From: CAITNM01 sp037138055
GTDB lineage: Bacteria > Pseudomonadota > Alphaproteobacteria > Paracaedibacterales > CAITNM01
Assembly: GCA_037138055.1 (NCBI GenBank)
Contig: JBAXJB010000016.1
Span: forward strand, 1-32,649
DNA: 32,649 nt
Direction: 5' to 3'
The notes beneath the pieces are model-generated. The model worked only from the letters and a program-made list of their open reading frames with translations, ran no database searches and was not told the origin of the DNA. Below, piece after piece: positions 32,590-32,649 of the stretch (position 1 is the stretch's first letter; every line of letters begins with the position of its first letter). Both the position numbers and the translations under genes were made by a program.

Positions 32590-32649
32590 TGTGTGTGTCA
32601 ATAGCAATCTAAAAGTGCACCAAATGGCAGAGTAAAAGTGCACCACTTT
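32590..32649. mobile_element. partial IS end (IS21-like), running off the right edge
   Basis: Begins TGTGTGTGTCAATAGC and carries the 12-bp repeat TAAAAGTGCACC at 32610-32621 and 32633-32644, spaced 23 bp. The spacing matches the 22-bp spacing of the repeats at the left edge. It interrupts the preceding ORF. The transposase lies outside the window. Boundary and family are inferred. Confidence 0.55.

Overview
The window looks like about 32.6 kb of chromosome from an AT-rich alphaproteobacterium, most plausibly a host-associated or intracellular lineage (Holosporales/Rickettsiales-like). This rests on the purC-bolA-grxD order, the alphaproteobacterial/archaeal-type SerC, a 17-kDa-antigen-like glycine-zipper lipoprotein next to tolQRA, low GC, many small proteins with signal peptides and no database-like identity, and degenerate genes. 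The taxonomic call is inference; no rRNA is present. The first ~50 bases and the last ~60 bases look like the two different ends of an IS element with short subterminal repeats (IS21-like), so the window is probably an assembly contig bounded by IS copies.

Layout. 1-113: IS end and a possible tail of an IS-disrupted gene. 353-3857 (minus strand): a compact operon, purC-like, bolA, grxD, rlmE, then prfB, with overlapping start/stop codons; prfB keeps the programmed +1 frameshift. 3957-4048: tRNA-Ser(GCU). 4139-4654: RodZ-like membrane HTH protein. 4668-6097: photolyase broken by a single-base shift in a T8 run. 6206-7600: a large unknown secreted protein. 7597-11163 (minus): brnQ, mnmA, glmM, overlapping. 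11342-13177 (minus): unknown exported protein, a His/Ala-repeat lipoprotein and a Host_attach-family protein. 13488-15799 (minus): rplY, pth and a GT4 glycosyltransferase.

16016-20455 (plus): NhaC-type antiporter, a HEPN/MNT toxin-antitoxin pair matching the type VII HepT/MntA signature, and two tandemly duplicated Bcr/CflA-type MFS transporters. 20553-24349 (plus): glycine-zipper lipoprotein, tolQ, tolR, tolA, lpxB, closed by a bidirectional terminator. 24405-25448 (minus): unknown exported methyltransferase-like protein. 25566-26930: isolated fliI-like ATPase. 27077-27526: pal, with its own terminator. 27622-28961: efp, suhB. 29047-32322: rlpA, dacA-like PBP, serC. 32405-end: small secreted protein cut by the IS.

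Functionally the window is dominated by translation (RF2, RlmE, MnmA, Pth, L25, EF-P, tRNA-Ser) and cell envelope (GlmM, LpxB, Tol-Pal, RlpA, D,D-carboxypeptidase, RodZ-like). Around this core are accessory items: the TA pair, the duplicated transporters and several unknown exported proteins. The best candidates for something new are the catalytically degraded PurC left in place after loss of purSQL, the His-repeat lipoprotein, the two unknown exported proteins at 6206 and 25448, and the matching GATCAG at the two IS junctions.
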